From assembly GCA_004009845.1 (NCBI GenBank), contig RMBW01000008.1, forward strand, positions 186,001 to 250,000: 64,000 bases of DNA. Reading direction: 5' to 3'. A program made the translations under genes and the position numbers. Below are positions 10,547 through 22,500 of the stretch, one piece after another. How positions within the stretch are numbered: the first letter of the stretch is position 1; every line of letters begins with the position of its first letter. Source of the DNA: Davidsoniella eucalypti. Its lineage: Eukaryota > Ascomycota > Sordariomycetes > Microascales > Ceratocystidaceae. The notes beneath the pieces were generated by a model that saw only the letters and a program-made list of their open reading frames with translations, was not told the origin of the DNA and made no database searches.

Positions 10547-12083
10547 CTAGACCGTATGGTTTTCCTGGGCAGCCACTAGACCCGCGACGGCCTGAGCCAC
10601 CTGATCCATCGATGTCACCGGGGGTTTGGGGTCTGCAACATCCGTGATCATGGGCTCGCTCGAGGTTACTGCAGAGTTAGCAACGGAAACAGGGTGCGGT
10701 GGAGCGACAGCAGCTGCCGTCTGGACGGCTTGGACCTGCGATGCCTGTTGGGCTAATTGAACGGCAGCCTGGACGGCTATAGAATGCTGCAGGCTCTGGT
10801 GCTGCGGCTGCGGCGGCTGTTGCTGTGTTTGCTGATGTGGCGGCGGCTGTTGCTGTAGCTGATGCTGTTGCTGGTGTGGGTGCTGTGTGTGGTGCTGTTG
10901 ATGGTCGAGGTTGAGGCCAACAGGTGGAGGTGGCAGGTTCTGGCCGACTGATAGAAGACGGCCCTGTAGATGGATACAATAATCACGAAGGGTATGGTTC
11001 TCGTTGCGCAGTTCCTTCCACAGCTTTTCCATTTCAAGGAAAGTGCGGTTTTCCTCTTCGAGTTTTTTGATGTGGTTTTCTTTGCGCTGGCGGAACGCTC
11101 TCTAAAATATCACCACCAAAAAAGTTAGTTACGTAAGATCTTATGAAGCAGAAAATTGGCGTATGGGTGGACAGGGCAGAAAAAAATGCATTGATCGTTT
11201 AAAAAAAAAACACCACTCTGTTTCCTCCCTTATTTTTTCTCTGTTGATTCACGAAATTGCATCCATTCCCATCAGCACATTTACGCTGTGGGATCAATGT
11301 GGCTCGCGATGCAACTTTCAATTGATATCATTTTACCGGCGATAGCCACAACCACTACCGATCGCCTTTATTGCTATTTTGTTCTTCTATGGCGACATGA
11401 CAATGACAATACAGACAGGCGATATCAATAAAACAACCGCTTGCCTGAGAAAACAGTATGACACAAGTACAGCTTTGCCTCGTGTGTCACGTTTCTCACG
11501 TTACGATGCGTTGCTTACTCGGTGGAATGGCACGCTGGAGACATGATACGGGGCAGCAAGTAAGTAAACTAACCTGGGCAGCTCTGTTCTGGGCAGCACG
11601 CTTGGTACTAGATAGCTCTCGCTTGGAACGGTGTCTACCGTCGTGGATCTGCTCCATGCTGGCAGCATTACCCATAGCCGTACCAGCCATATCAACCATA
11701 TCAGAAGACGCGGGCACAGGCATCAGCTGGGATGGCGCAGTGGAAATAGACATCGGCGTGGACATCATGGACGCCTCGGGAACGCCTGAAGACATGGGCG
11801 CAATAGGCATCGCTACCGACACGGTAACTGGCAACGATTGGATCGGGTGTGGTTCTATGGATTCGGCGTCCCGGAGTTCCGGATGGAGGTGGAAGGCGCT
11901 ATCGGACTGAGCAGCCACGATATTAGGAGTGCTCTTGGCCTTGTGTGTTAGATGTGTTGGCGGAGCAGCTGTGGCGTTGCTTTCTAGGCTCTGTAGAAGC
12001 TGAATGTCGGCCTGAAGCTGTGAGTCTGAAGCGGAGTTAGTCATCCTGTCGAAAACAAGCTCTGTTTTTATTGGTTCAGTCAT
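10547..12083 (-). CDS. bZIP transcription factor with Gln/His-rich tail
   Basis: Nuclear DNA-binding regulator. Exons 12083-11574 and 11101-10547 join in frame to 354 aa. The basic region spans the junction: SKRELSSTKRAAQNRAAQ from exon 1 and RAFRQRKENHIKKLEEEN from exon 2. It has the NxxAQxxFR signature of the fungal AP-1/Pap1-like group. A leucine-zipper-like helix follows (MEKLWKELRNENHTLRDY). The C-terminal third is rich in Gln and His (roughly residues 235-270) and then Ala/Gln, as in many activation domains. The N-terminal half is Ser/Met/Pro-rich and unstructured. The intron is 472 nt, far longer than the local norm. A start at 12176 would add 31 residues; 12083 (MTEPIKTE) is preferred. 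I cannot assign a specific orthologue. Confidence 0.85.
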
Positions 12084-12700
12084 AGCCAGTGAAGCAGATG
12101 AATGGGCCAGAATAAAGAGTCGAAGAATTAACGGTTTTTGGGGGAGGTTTAGAGATGGCGCAAAAGCTTCTTTCAAAATAAAGCGCCCTAGTGCCTATCG
12201 CAGGTCTTGATTTGGCGGTCAAATGGGCAGAATTATTTCATGGCAAATTGCGCAAGGTGGAAAATAGAAAGATTTTAAAGAGGAAAAAAAAACCGGGGAA
12301 AAATGTATTGAGCAAGGCTGGCTGGTCCAATTACTTCACCAACTAGGAGGGCGCGGCTACAAGCACAGAAAACTTTGGAGAATCTTTTGACTTCTTGGAG
12401 CTAGTTGCAAATTGGCACGGAACTTGCTGGAGGAGAAATCAACACGAAGAAGAAGCCAACAGCGCAGTACTATTCAAATTTGCATATTGAACTCGAACTT
12501 CTTCTAGACAAAAGATAGTAGCGGGGGAAATAAACATGACAATAACAAACACGAACTGCGATAAACGAAACGGCACTTGCGATAAGTCAGGGAGGCATAT
12601 ATCCGTATTTTGCAGTTACGTGCAAAATTACAATCACAAATTATCTGCCTCCACTGTGACGGAACAAACAGCGGTTATGTTCGACCTTGTTCTTTTTGTC

Positions 12701-12725
12701 GCATCGCATCGCATCGCATCGCATC
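12701..12725. repeat. Microsatellite (GCATC)5
   Basis: Five perfect tandem copies of GCATC lie about 0.6 kb upstream of the bZIP start codon. Confidence 0.9.
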
Positions 12726-13869
12726 ACAGCGTACTTCAGCCGAGGAACGAACAATGACTTGTGCATGGATGATGGTGGGCTTTGAAAAGCGCTATTGCCG
12801 GCGGTTGGCACTTTGTTTGATACGCCATAAGCCATCACCCCGTCACAACTATGGCTTGGTCAATGAGAAGGTGGCTTGCATCCATTGCCAAATGAGGTGG
12901 TTGGTTGGTTATTTTGATGAAGCAAAACTATCAGCTCTCTCTGCTGAATTCGGGGATAGATGGTATGTATATCGCGTGAGAACCGCTTGGCGCTTTCATG
13001 ATAATGCGATAACAAACTTGATCCGAACATATATGTAGCCCCGTAGCTAGAGCTCCAGTATCAAATCAGCCTAATAGAAGACAAGACTATTTTTCATGAT
13101 CGCACGTATAGCTACAGTAATAACCTAGTCCTTGACGGATCAGTAGCAATTATTTACAATCACAGCTCAGCAGCAAAGACCACAACTTGAACGAGATGAT
13201 ATATGGGTAGCATTTCGCAGGATGTAAGTCAAAGGTGATGTCCAGGGAAGCTATTTGGGCGGTGAGCATCAAAAGGCAGATTGAGTGAGGACAAAAGAGA
13301 GAAGAAAGCCTTACTCAGCAAGATATAAGAGTTTTGAGCACTGAAAGTATCAATCAATACGGGAAAGGGACTGGATAAATTTGGTGTAAAGAAGGAAAAT
13401 GGAGAGCTAAATATATACTGACCTTTGTAATGTGTTTAGTAAAAGTTTCATGTGCTGGCGCTTTCTTGGAGTTTGGGGTGGTCTTTTGTAATGCTGTCGA
13501 TTCAACGATTATTGATGGCAGAATACGGTTGAAATGGTTTGTCAGCAACTTGCAGAAGTTCAGACAGCTTCGGGCTTTAAGTACCAAAATGGTACAAATA
13601 AAAAGCACCTGAGCCAAAGTAGTGATTTCAACATAAAATAAGGGTTAATGCGCGTTTATCACCTAATGGATTACTAATACAATGTCATCTCGACTTTTTG
13701 CTATTGATATTTTTTTACACCCGGACTAATATTATCGAACAACTCACAGGCGATCTACAATTAGGTAGGGACATTTAGTTGCAGCAATAATTCGAAAGGT
13801 CGCCGGCTCTCGGCGTATTTTAGCCGTTTACCGCCGGGATATCCGTTCTCCTTTTGGCTACTATTGATT

Positions 13870-14311
13870 TATCATCTACCTAAATAAACCACTGTTATCA
13901 TTACTTTGAATATACGACTCCGGGCTGGTTTCGATTTGATTTGATTATATTTAGCGTCTACCTAAATCGCTAAGATTATACGACGCCGGATTGGTTACCG
14001 GACAGATATTTAAAGTCCTTCGCTAGATAAACCCAATAGCTTTGTATGTGCGGGACGACGTCGTCCTTCACTAAGAGCAACAAAAACAAATACAAAAAGA
14101 AAAAAAAAAGAAAAAAACGGTGCCTCCACAAAACCATGCCCCAAAAGACAGACCCACAAAACCAATTCTCTAAGTGGAGCTACCATCCCCACTATCTGGT
14201 GTGGTGATCGGGGCCGTAAGAAAGAAAATTTTGCCGTAACCGAGTCGGGTGCTATGGATGAAGCAGATTCGGAGGAGGGAAGGTTCCTTTGATTTGATTT
14301 GATTATATTTA
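13870..14311. repeat. Short dispersed direct repeats beside a tRNA gene
   Basis: TTTGATTTGATTATATTT occurs near 13935 and again near 14293 in the same orientation, about 358 bp apart. Within this stretch a second pair is seen: TCTACCTAAAT followed some tens of bases later by TACGACTCCGG (about 13875-13930) and TACGACGCCGG (about 13957-13996). These look like fragments of a repeated element lying just upstream of the tRNA-Ala gene, a common target position for fungal retroelements. No coding sequence or clear terminal repeats remain, so the element type is unknown. Confidence 0.5.
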
Positions 14312-14382
14312 ACGGCGGGCCCGGTTGGCCGGAATATTCGGAGAAACTTAGGATTAGTTAAGCCAGCCAAATACCGGCAAAC

Positions 14383-14480
14383 GGGGACATGGTCTAGTGG
14401 TATGACGGATCCTTAGCATTCTTGAAGCTTCAAACTTCACGGCTTGGATCAGGTCCGGGGTTCGATTCCCCGTGTCTCCA
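14383..14480 (+). tRNA. tRNA-Ala(AGC) with intron
   Basis: The acceptor stem GGGGACA pairs with TGTCTCC (one G-T), the D arm is GTC..GAC around TAGTGGTAT, and the anticodon stem GATCC/GGATC encloses TTAGCA..T, giving anticodon AGC. The T arm is CGGGG-TTCGATT-CCCCG with discriminator A at 14480. Between positions 37 and 38 is a 26-nt intron that contains the palindrome TTGAAGCTTCAA. A T5 run at 14493-14497 can terminate RNA polymerase III. Confidence 0.93.
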
Positions 14481-15075
14481 GAACGAACTGTTCTTTTTGA
14501 CTGGTGTCATTGTTTTACCATTTTGATCTAATACGTGTAATGGAGCCAAACATGAGCTCTCAGGTAACCTCAAGAATATAAATAGAACCGTCATATTTAA
14601 CTTGGTTGGGATATAAGTAGTGCAAAATATTCAGTTATACATCAGCGGGTAGTCGCTACAGAGCAATGATAATAATAATATATAAATAGTTATTGTTATA
14701 ATAAACGAAAACATATAGTAGGCCAGGGCCTAACTATTGTAATGATGACCAAAGGAATGAAGCTCTAGGACTGCAAGGCTACGATATTTCATGGTGGAGT
14801 TGCTCCAATTACTAGGCCTAGCCACAATGTAGGACAAAAAAACAGCCTTGCCACTGTTCTATCAAGCTATGATAGAAGTTTCTATGGGCTAAATTCTTAG
14901 CAAGCCACCAAAAAAGCTCGCATTTATTTGCTCTTTGTTTTGTATATCTCGGACCGTGTCTCTCTTTCTAAATTACTTATTTGTCATCTAGAAGTGCATA
15001 TCACGCTGTCAGCTACAGTCACACCGCCATAGCTCTGAATCTAGCTTGGGCTATCTCACACGCCAACTGCCCGAC
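14481..15075. other. Intergenic, tRNA-Ala to PCI gene
   Basis: AT-rich spacer of about 600 bp. After the polymerase III terminator I see no feature other than the presumed promoter of the downstream gene. Confidence 0.4.
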
Positions 15076-16866
15076 ATGAGCCTGTTGGTTGAGTTTCTAT
15101 CTCAAACCAGGAAATATGTCCATACGCAAGATGGACCCTCGCTCGGCAGCTGGCTCAAGGTCGAGCCCAACTCACCTGAACAATACTTCATGCTAGCCCA
15201 AGAGCTTCGCACACAGTTCCGCGATGCATCTGCCGTCGAGAATACCGTCAACAAATGTTTCCCCGACGAAGACACACTAGACGGCCAAGCTGCGCCGTGG
15301 CCCAGCTTTGTTACGTTTATGCGCGAGTACGTGCTCTACTGGAGAGACGCCGACTTTGACGACTTGGCCAAGACTCATGAACGTCTTTGCACACTCACAA
15401 AGTATGTATCACCACAGACCAACCAGCCCGGATCCTGATCACTGACTTTCTGTACTTGGTAGTGCTTGCGGTACGGCGTTTGCTCACCCTTCTAATGGCG
15501 CCATGCTGCTGGAGACCTGCATGGCCCTTTCAGAGGCGTTGTCGCGCTTGACCATGGCCCTGAATAAGAGACCAGACCTGATGTCTAAGCAGCGTCGTGG
15601 CAACGACGAGGAACGCAAGACTATCACCGAAATCTGTGCCGAGATTCTGCAAAAGATATTCACCACGTGTTTGACAGACCGCTCTAGCGCACGTAACGCG
15701 AAGCCTGAGGGGAAGAAGTCAGGAGTGTACATGTTTGCAAATCTGACGTTGAAACTTCTGTTTGCCGTACGTCATACCCATCTTCATTACTATCGTATCT
15801 TCTTGTAGTTTGCTCATATTTCGCTGTGCTGGTGTCTGACTTGAGCTAACGAATTCCCTTTAGTGCCACCGCAAGCAACTGGCATTGCAGATTTTCACCA
15901 ATATAGAGACGAACTCGCCGCCGCTCTCGTTGTATCCAGCAGCCCAACGAGTGACGTTTCTCTATTACCTTGGCCGGTTCTGGCTTAGCAACAACTCCTA
16001 TTCTCGGGCTTCGGTTGCGCTCGACGAGGCTTATCGCCAGACTGCACGGGCCTGCACCAGTCAAAGAGCATTGATTCTATCCTATCTCTTGCCTTGCAAT
16101 ATACTGCTTGGTCGCTTCCCGTCTACCGCCTTGCTGCAACGTCCAGAGTCTCAAGAGTTGTCTTCATTCTATACAGCCCTCACACAGTCCCTCAAGCTCG
16201 GCGATATAGCGCGATACCAAGCCCTATTGGCGTTGCACAGAGACTATCTCATCGGAAAGGGCGTACATGCCGCGCTTGCGTATGAGGCGCGAAGCATTCT
16301 ATGGAGATCGCTGGCTAGACGTGTGTTCTTGCTAACATACGTTCCGCCAGCTCCAGGTGACGAGGTTGGCCAGAAGAAGGCGGCACTGTTGGATCTTGAG
16401 TATTTCATGGCAGTAGCTCAGTTCATACAATACAAGATCATGGCCTCGCCTCCCCACCAACTAGCCAGTAAGTCTACTGTTAATTCGCACTTTCTTTACA
16501 TGAATGTCTGGCTAATATTGTAAAGCCTCCCTTAATACTAGCAAGCTGCACAACGCACAGCTACTCGCACAGCTACTATCCAAACCACCTCCATCTTCAC
16601 CATCTGCCCTTCTCGCACACGAGGGTCTTTTGGGAGTTGGTCAAGAAGTGACATATACAGCAATCGAACTTGTTGTCTCCTCGCTGATCGATATGGAACT
16701 CATGCACGGATATATCTCACATTCTCTGCGCAAGTTTGCTGTTCTAGGAGCTCGCGGAAAGGCACCGGCCACAGTAGGCTGGCCAGCAGTGATTACTGCG
16801 ATACGGGAACGCATAGCGGAAGATGACTTTGATATGACTGTAGTACCAGGATGGGTTCGGAACTAG
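15076..16866 (+). CDS. PCI-domain protein, Csn12/PCID2 (Thp1-like) family
   Basis: PCI proteins of this family act in the TREX-2 mRNA-export complex (Thp1/PCID2) or as the Csn12/Thp3 splicing-transcription factor. Four exons, 15076-15401, 15463-15766, 15864-16467 and 16526-16866, join in frame to 524 aa; introns are 61, 97 and 58 nt. The start MSLLVEFLSQTRKYVHTQDG fits the family opening. The diagnostic middle is TLKLLFACHRKQLALQIFTN, AAQRVTFLYYLGRFWL, RALILSYLLPCNILLGRFP. The winged-helix C-terminal part holds TYTAIELVVSSLIDMELMHG and YISHSLRKFAVL. The N-terminal region is longer than in animal PCID2. Whether it is the Csn12 or the Thp1 orthologue cannot be settled by eye; the LPCNILLG form slightly favours Csn12. 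Confidence 0.85.
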
Positions 16867-18033
16867 ACCCCATAAACAAAGCGTTTAGATGCGTAGATAA
16901 CTCAACTCGCGGGTAGATGGGAAGACGTGGTGTTAATCATACGATAACAGAACAATTTTAACAAATGGACTGTACAAGTGATACGATGGCTACAGAGGCA
17001 CAGTTAACACGAAGTATAATACTTAATGCAAGATACTGACCAAGCCGTTAGATTGGCTGACCAAAAAATAATATTATAAAGCACTGCAATCAAAGCTAGA
17101 CCACCCTAGTGTAAATACAACCAAAAAAATAGACGACCACCAAGCTAATTCGACCAAGGCCGACACAGTAAAACACACAAAAAGACAATACAATCACTAA
17201 TACAAATCAATCACAGAAGCAGAAGAAACAAGATATAGAACGGAAAAAGGGGACAGTAGATTTTGATCAAGGATGCGAGCATTATGGCAGGTTTAAGATA
17301 AGCGGAACAGTTGTCAAATCAAAGCGTAGGTATCATCATCGGCTCCCCAAACACGAGGTAGAAAGAGAACAAGAAAACGGAGGCTAATGCTAAGGTATAA
17401 AACGAAGAACAAGACAAAGGCCGTCTTCATAAGAGTTTTAAAGACGGAGAAGCACCCGGTGATGGGAAGAGAGAAGTTATTCCCCCCCGGCTTCATAGGA
17501 AAAAAGAAGAGAAAGCGCGAGTTAAAAAGGCGTTGACCAGAGAATACAGGAGAGCAAAGTCCCTTGGAAGAAGCGAAGAAGATCAGACGGGCCGGCGCAA
17601 GAAGAGGCAGCGCGGCCAGCCAAAGAATGGAAAAGAATCGAGGATCGAGAACAAAGCCGACGTCGAACGTGAAGGACAGTAGAGAGGGGGGTATTTTAGA
17701 TAAAAAACGCGAACAAGGAATCAAGATTACTCGCAACAAGAGTATCCATCAAGGAAAAAGGAGAGTACGAAGAAGAGTCTGAAGATGCTGGAAGAGCAGG
17801 AAAGAAGCAGAGGCTTAGTGAGTCGTGAGAAAGACCGTGGAATCGCCGTTCAAGGAGCGGATATTAAAGTAACGGAGCGGGCATCTCTCTGCATCTCAAG
17901 GTCACGATAGATAAAGGCAATGAGCACACTGGGTATGGCTTGTGTTGGAGAAGCCGCAGCAGTCATAGCAAGCGAGAGAAGAGAAGAAAGAAACACACAC
18001 AAAAAAAAAAGAACTAGGCTGTACTACCGCACA
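16867..18033. other. Convergent intergenic region, PCI gene/SUN gene
   Basis: About 1.2 kb, purine-rich on the plus strand between about 17200 and 17900, so pyrimidine-rich in the SUN transcript sense. It likely holds the SUN 3' UTR. A 141-codon minus-strand open frame here is hydrophobic low-complexity translation and is not called. Confidence 0.4.
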
Positions 18034-19541
18034 CTAGTAGAAGTAGGCGGCAGCAACCAAGGCCACAATGAGGCTCATGATGGGCGCATTATTGCTGCCG
18101 GCATCGCTGACGCTGTCGGTAGCAGTTGCAGTAGCAGTGGCAGCGGACATGCTAAGCGTCGATGAAGCAGTGATGCGCGAAGAAGTCCATGAGACAGTTC
18201 CGGTGGCACCAACGGACTTGGTCGAGTTCTCGAGGAACAGACCGGGGGCAACGGTAGGGCGGGTAGTGAATGTTGACGATGGGAACTTGAGCGAGCTAGT
18301 AGTGTAAAACAGAGTAGCTAGATCGATGGAGGAGGTCGAGGTAGTCTTGGTCGTAGAAGAAGAATAAGAAGACGACGAGGAAGTCGAGGTACTAGAAGTT
18401 GACGTGGACGTGGACGAGGAGGTGGTTGAAGTGGTGCTGGTTGAGGACGATGAGGTGGTAGAAGTAGTCGAAGGGGCAGCAGAAGACGAGGTCGAAGTAA
18501 CCTTCTCCTCCTCCTCCTCCTCCTCCTCCTCCTTATCGTCTTCTGAGCCAGACGAACCACTGGCCGAAGTGACAACGATGGTGGCGGTCGAGCCCTTGGA
18601 AACAGTGACAACGCAGAAAGCAGAGCCGCCAGCACCAGTAGCAGAGTCGGAGCTAGTGACACTGCCCAGGCCAGCAGCGGGGTCGATGGCACAGGGCAGG
18701 CCGTTGCAGCCGCCATCGGGGCAATCAATCTCCAGACCAAAGGTAGGCAGGGTCTTCTCCAGACCTTTGCCCTCGAACTGGTAGATGGGGTTCCAGCCAA
18801 TCTTGACAAAGGTATTGCCGTTGCTGTCGGTGTTGGCACCAGCAACATATGGTGCCCAGTTACCGACGGGCGCAGAGCTGTCACCCCAGATGCAGCCTTC
18901 GATGCCGGTGCCTGGAGGGTTGATGTAGTAGTGGGCGGCGGTACTGTCCCAGTATGAAGTGTCGGGCACGGCCAGCTTGATTTTGTTACTGGATGAGCAC
19001 ATGGTAGGAATCAACATGGCTTCGTTGCCGGGCAGAACGGTCTGGCAGAAGGAAAGCTCCGAACCGGCCTGGTTCTGTACGTAGATCGAGTCGGTACCAT
19101 CGACACAGTACGGCTTGTCGGGGAAAGGCTTCGAGGCAACGCCGTCTTCACCGCAGAGTAGACCACCGTTCTAATCGATATAGTTAGTATACATGTTACA
19201 TACACAGCACTGCAGTGGCGGCTCTGACTTACCATGGATTCTGGGTATGTGTACCTCGAGTCTGGCTGCCATTGCGCCATCACCTGGCCGGCTGGGCAAG
19301 CAAAAGGGCAGTAAGATCCGGCAGTGCATTTTTGGTCGGGGCTCAGAGCCCAACCGCCGTTGGAAGCACCTGGGACCAGATACAGATCAGCGTCGGAAGG
19401 GAACTCGCACGTCTTGCCGCCACGCTTGACGGGCTTTTCATGGACGGACTGGTGGGCAGTGCCGTGTCTCTTGGAGGTAGCAGCAACCTGCTGGGCGGCC
19501 AGCAGGATGGCCACTGAGCTGAGAGCACTCTTGGGATACAT
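18034..19541 (-). CDS. SUN-family cell-wall glycosidase-like protein, GPI-anchored
   Basis: SUN proteins (Sim1/Uth1/Nca3/Sun4, glycoside hydrolase family 132) act at the fungal wall in septation and beta-glucan remodelling. Exons 19541-19233 and 19170-18034 join in frame to 481 aa; the intron is 62 nt. A signal peptide is clear (YPKSALSSVAILLAAQQVAA). The Cys-rich catalytic region includes GGKTCEFPSD, CPFACPAGQVMAQWQP, NGGLLCGEDG, SYWDSTAAHYYINPPGTG and GCIWGDSSAPVGNWAPYVAG. An acidic run of about ten Glu and a long Ser/Thr spacer follow, ending in a hydrophobic tail after SDAGSNNAPIM that fits a GPI signal. An upstream in-frame Met 12 codons earlier would hide the signal peptide, so 19541 is preferred. 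Confidence 0.92.
18503..18534. repeat. Coding (TCC)n trinucleotide run
   Basis: A near-perfect run of CTC/TCC triplets encodes the poly-Glu tract of the SUN-family protein on the minus strand. Such runs change length easily without shifting the frame. Confidence 0.85.
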
Positions 19542-22500
19542 GACTGTATGTGTGTGTGTGCGTGTGTGATTAAGCAATATAGTTTACAGTATTGGCAAAA
19601 CAAAACAAAAAAAGAAGGTATGTTAGCTTGGAGAAGTGGCTCTCGACGAGGCAAGTAGGCAGATATCGGATCCGGAGTTAGACTCAACAGAAGAGATGCT
19701 CTGGCTAGCAGGCAGAAGGAAAGAGAGTATTAGTTTTCGTCGGAACGCTGTTTCTTGCGGCTGAAATCGAACGCGGACGTCGATGACAAGAGTCAAGGCA
19801 GGAATTAGAAAGAAAGACAGGTCTAAACTGGAGGATCTATCGTAAGAAACGACGATGTCGGTTGACGAAGGGCCAGAGAGCGTGAGAGGTTGAAGAAAGG
19901 AAGAAAAGAAGGGAAAAAGAGGGCCAAAGCTGACTTAATGAAGCAGGCGCCCGTGATGGATAATATAGCAGAGTGAACTGACGATACCCAAGAGCAAGTA
20001 CCATTCTCGTCCTCGCTCAGTCCTGTTCTTCTTCTTCCTGTCTGCCCATTGACTGGGCTTCAGATTTAGAATGGAGAGAACGCAGGAGCACAGACCCTGC
20101 AAGGACGCAAGCAGGGAAGTTTAACAGAAGCTCATTCATGGGTGATCTTGGAGGAGGGGGGGGTGCTTGTAGGTCTGTTCAGCGCATCTCTTTTGGCTTG
20201 TTGGACTAAATCTGTGTAGAGAATGTGCGAGAAAGAGCTCAAGAGCAAGAGACGCCACCAGAAACGGTGAAGCAGCTGGGGAAGAGTACATATGAAGTGA
20301 TTAGCCAGGGCCTGAGTTATGCTCTATCATCTGGATAACCTTCAGGGTGTATATCAATGACAGTACTCAACAAGCCACACCCCTACTACACTGAGAAAAT
20401 ATTATAGTTTGCTTGTTTAGACAAAATAACTCTGAATGCACAGCAGGAGAATAAAATTCATTTATTTATACGACTAAAAATCGGATCGTCGTGCATTTCT
20501 TTACAGAAATAACAACTGTTTTTTTTTTCTGGTGATGGACGTTCCTGATCTTACACTTACAGACGGCAACTGCTAAGTTCCAAGTTTTGTGTACAGACGA
20601 AGTCGTAGGATCCACAAGTCTTCTATCTGCAAGTCGGGTAACTGCCCTTTTTCTTCCTTTTTTTTTGGTGCTAGAGCATGCACTGGCGAATGTGCAACAT
20701 GCAGAAAAAAAAAACAATAAGGATAACAATAGGATGAAGTGAACAAGAAAAGGCAAAAACGGTCAGGAACGTGCCTGCATTTGAGATCCAAGAGACTGCA
20801 GTTGCTAGATTTGCGGTCTTACACCGCGTTTAGTTTTTACTACCGAGTCCCCTCTGCACAAAATCATCTCATATCCAAATTTGGTCCTCTTGCCGCCGTC
20901 AAAAACGCCCGGTCTATGTTTACTGTGCTGCTATCCAAGAACAAAAAGACACGGAATTATATGCAGTTGTATAACTAAAAGACATCGAATATTATCTGGC
21001 AGAAGCAATAGCCAAGATCCAGTGTTTAAATCAAATCAGTAAATAAAAGAAGAAAAAAGTCCCAGACCCCTTCCTCCTCTAACCTCCTATCCCCCCGTTC
21101 TCTCCGCTGTGAAAATCTAATCTATTTATTATTCTTTTATTTCCTATTTTTCTTTTTCCTAGTCGTCCCGTTTCCTAATTTTCATCGCTGTTCAACTGCT
21201 TTTTTTGCTACTGTTGCACGGAAGGCGGTCGCGGACCAGCCCCTGGTTGTCCGCCGGTCACTTCTAGTCAGAATCCAGCCAATAGCAGCCCAGGCATCAG
21301 ATTAAAGCCTGAGTGCCCCTGGTCCTCTTGTCTCCAAATCGTCTCGCCAAAGATAATGCGTTCTTTTTGTGTTGTTCTCTCTGTTTTTCGTTACTTTGCC
21401 TGCTATGTTGACATTGTTATATTACTACTTTGGTGGCTTGCACATCTTCTCCTAAGCCTATCAACTTTATATGACCCTCAATCGGTCTGTCTGCCTCGCT
21501 AGTTAATGAACCAGCCCGGCCTGATTTGTCTATCTCCCCCCTGGAAAACAAAGGGCCGGGCTTCACTTGATTGTTGACTGACAATCTGACAGCATCTGGA
21601 GAGTCCATCGTCGCTTGATTTATTCTTGGCACCAAAGCACTAGAGTGGTTATTTCTACTTTTGATTCGGCTATAACTATTGTATATTCTCGTTTCTTATT
21701 GCTTTTTTTCCTCAAAGGCTCCGTTATTCTAGCGGTCTTGGGCTTGTCTTGCCCTATTTGGGAGCCGAATAAAAGAAACAAAAGGGCAGCATGTTTACAG
21801 ATACAAAATGGGACCTTTATTGTAGCTTCTTCTACTACCACTTCCAGAACCAGAACACAAGACATTACTTGCCCTTCCTTCTCATGCCAAACTAAAAAGG
21901 GATGAAATCAGAACAAGAGCGCGTACTCCACCGCCAACTACATGTACCCATCACTCAATAGACTACTCACTAGCCCAGCACATTGAGATATATCTGGAAT
22001 ATACATCCGATATCTAAAAAAGATCTGACAGAAACAGGCTTCAAATGACTAGAGTAGTACTCTCGCCCAGCTAGATATCTAATTGTAGCTACATATAGTT
22101 AGTTGCTTGTTTACTGTGTCATTTTACCTTCATCGTCCCCCCGGTCTCCAGCACTGGCATCATATATATAGCTAGCTTAAAGCAAGAAAGCCCTAGCTTA
22201 ATTTGCTTGTTTGTTTCTTTCCAGGCCAGTCTTTGAAGTGCTTATTTCTCTCCCATGGGAGTCTATGATTATTCATATATTGACCAAGAACTTGATGTAA
22301 TGTCGAAATCACCATGTATCATGAACGCCCACAGGAACAACAGACAAGGAAACTTTACTTGTTTTTAGTCTTTTTGTGACCAACTAATTAAAACGCTAAT
22401 GGTCTAGTGTAGTCCATGGCGTCTTTTGCTCCTCTAGCTTCAGGGTCTTTTTCTTTCCTTCTAATTCTTTGCCAACGTTGCCTTATACAACACTAAGCAA

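Larger units (their letters stand above)
12084..14382. other. Intergenic upstream of the bZIP gene
   Basis: About 2.3 kb without a supported gene. It contains a pentanucleotide repeat at 12701-12725 and short dispersed repeats at 13870-14311 (listed separately). Open frames in 12536-13040 have no family-like sequence. Confidence 0.45.

Noticed and set aside
12610..13038. 142-codon plus-strand open frame upstream of the bZIP gene
   Set aside because: It runs through the GCATC microsatellite and shows no family pattern.
14742..14830. ATGATGA C-box-like motif suggesting a snoRNA
   Set aside because: No matching D box at a fitting distance and no terminal stem.
17314..17739. 141-codon minus-strand open frame after the SUN gene
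   Set aside because: Hydrophobic low-complexity translation of purine/pyrimidine-biased sequence in the likely 3' UTR; no family resemblance.
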